DNA of 5,627 nucleotides, taken from positions 1 to 5,627 of the forward strand of contig CANJYC010000139.1 in the NCBI GenBank assembly GCA_947478985.1, given 5' to 3'. The stretch is from Acidobacteriota bacterium. Lineage in GTDB: Bacteria > Acidobacteriota > Vicinamibacteria > Vicinamibacterales > UBA2999. Below, in pieces: positions 5,566-5,627 of this stretch. Positions within the stretch are counted from its first letter, which is position 1; each line of letters opens with the position of its first letter. The position numbers were made by a program, and so were the translations under genes. The notes beneath the pieces are model-generated. The model saw nothing but the letters and a program-made list of their open reading frames with translations. It ran no database searches and was not told where the DNA came from.

Positions 5566-5627
5566 ATGTCGCGTTTCATTTTCACGTCAGAGTCGGTTTC
5601 TGAAGGGCACCCCGACAAGGTCTGTGA
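5566..5627 (+). CDS. metK: S-adenosylmethionine synthetase, N-terminal fragment (3' end beyond window)
   Basis: Twenty complete codons are visible, MSRFIFTSESVSEGHPDKVC, plus two bases of the next codon (GA, fitting Asp). SESVSEGHPDK is the hallmark N-terminus of MetK, whose HPDK histidine contacts the ATP phosphates. The enzyme makes S-adenosylmethionine from methionine and ATP in the cytoplasm and is normally about 380-400 residues, so some 95% of the gene is outside the window. It is transcribed away from sixA from an overlapping promoter region. Confidence 0.95.
   Translation, partial: MSRFIFTSESVSEGHPDKVC

Overview
The window looks like a piece of chromosome from a high-GC member of the Acidobacteriota, probably Vicinamibacteria-like. 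That placement is inference. It rests on the base composition, on an Oar-like outer-membrane receptor with an N-terminal carboxypeptidase-regulatory-like domain, on the glycine-rich LolA-like protein paired with it, and on the particular SixA variant with an HHG motif. No rRNA, tRNA, CRISPR array or transposase gene is visible.

Layout. Positions 1-3060 hold a minus-strand two-gene unit. The upstream gene (3060 to 2035) encodes an exported LolA-like protein with glycine-rich inserts. Two bases after its stop codon begins a TonB-dependent-receptor-like gene (2032 down to the left edge), which runs off the window with 677 codons visible and no stop. Positions 3061-3334 are a divergent intergenic region with one small hairpin and no convincing gene. 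On the plus strand follow a signal-anchored protein with a VirB10-like beta domain and a glycine zipper (3335-4285), and a small exported DUF442/dual-specificity-phosphatase-like protein (4353-4880).

Between the convergent ends of that gene and a minus-strand sixA gene (5517-5053) lies a compact 133-bp palindromic element (4916-5048). It has near-perfect 18/19-bp terminal inverted repeats, internal hairpins and a flanking TAC direct repeat, and it is the most unusual object in the window. The sixA gene appears to be leaderless. Its -10 box overlaps, on the opposite strand, the -10 box of the next gene, metK (S-adenosylmethionine synthetase), of which only the first 20 codons are present.

Functionally, the left half is cell-envelope biology: an outer-membrane receptor with a probable periplasmic partner, an envelope glycine-zipper protein and a periplasmic phosphatase-fold enzyme. 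The right edge is housekeeping: phosphohistidine phosphatase and SAM synthesis. No complete new multi-gene system is evident. The best candidates for something undescribed are the 133-bp element and the receptor/LolA-like gene pair.
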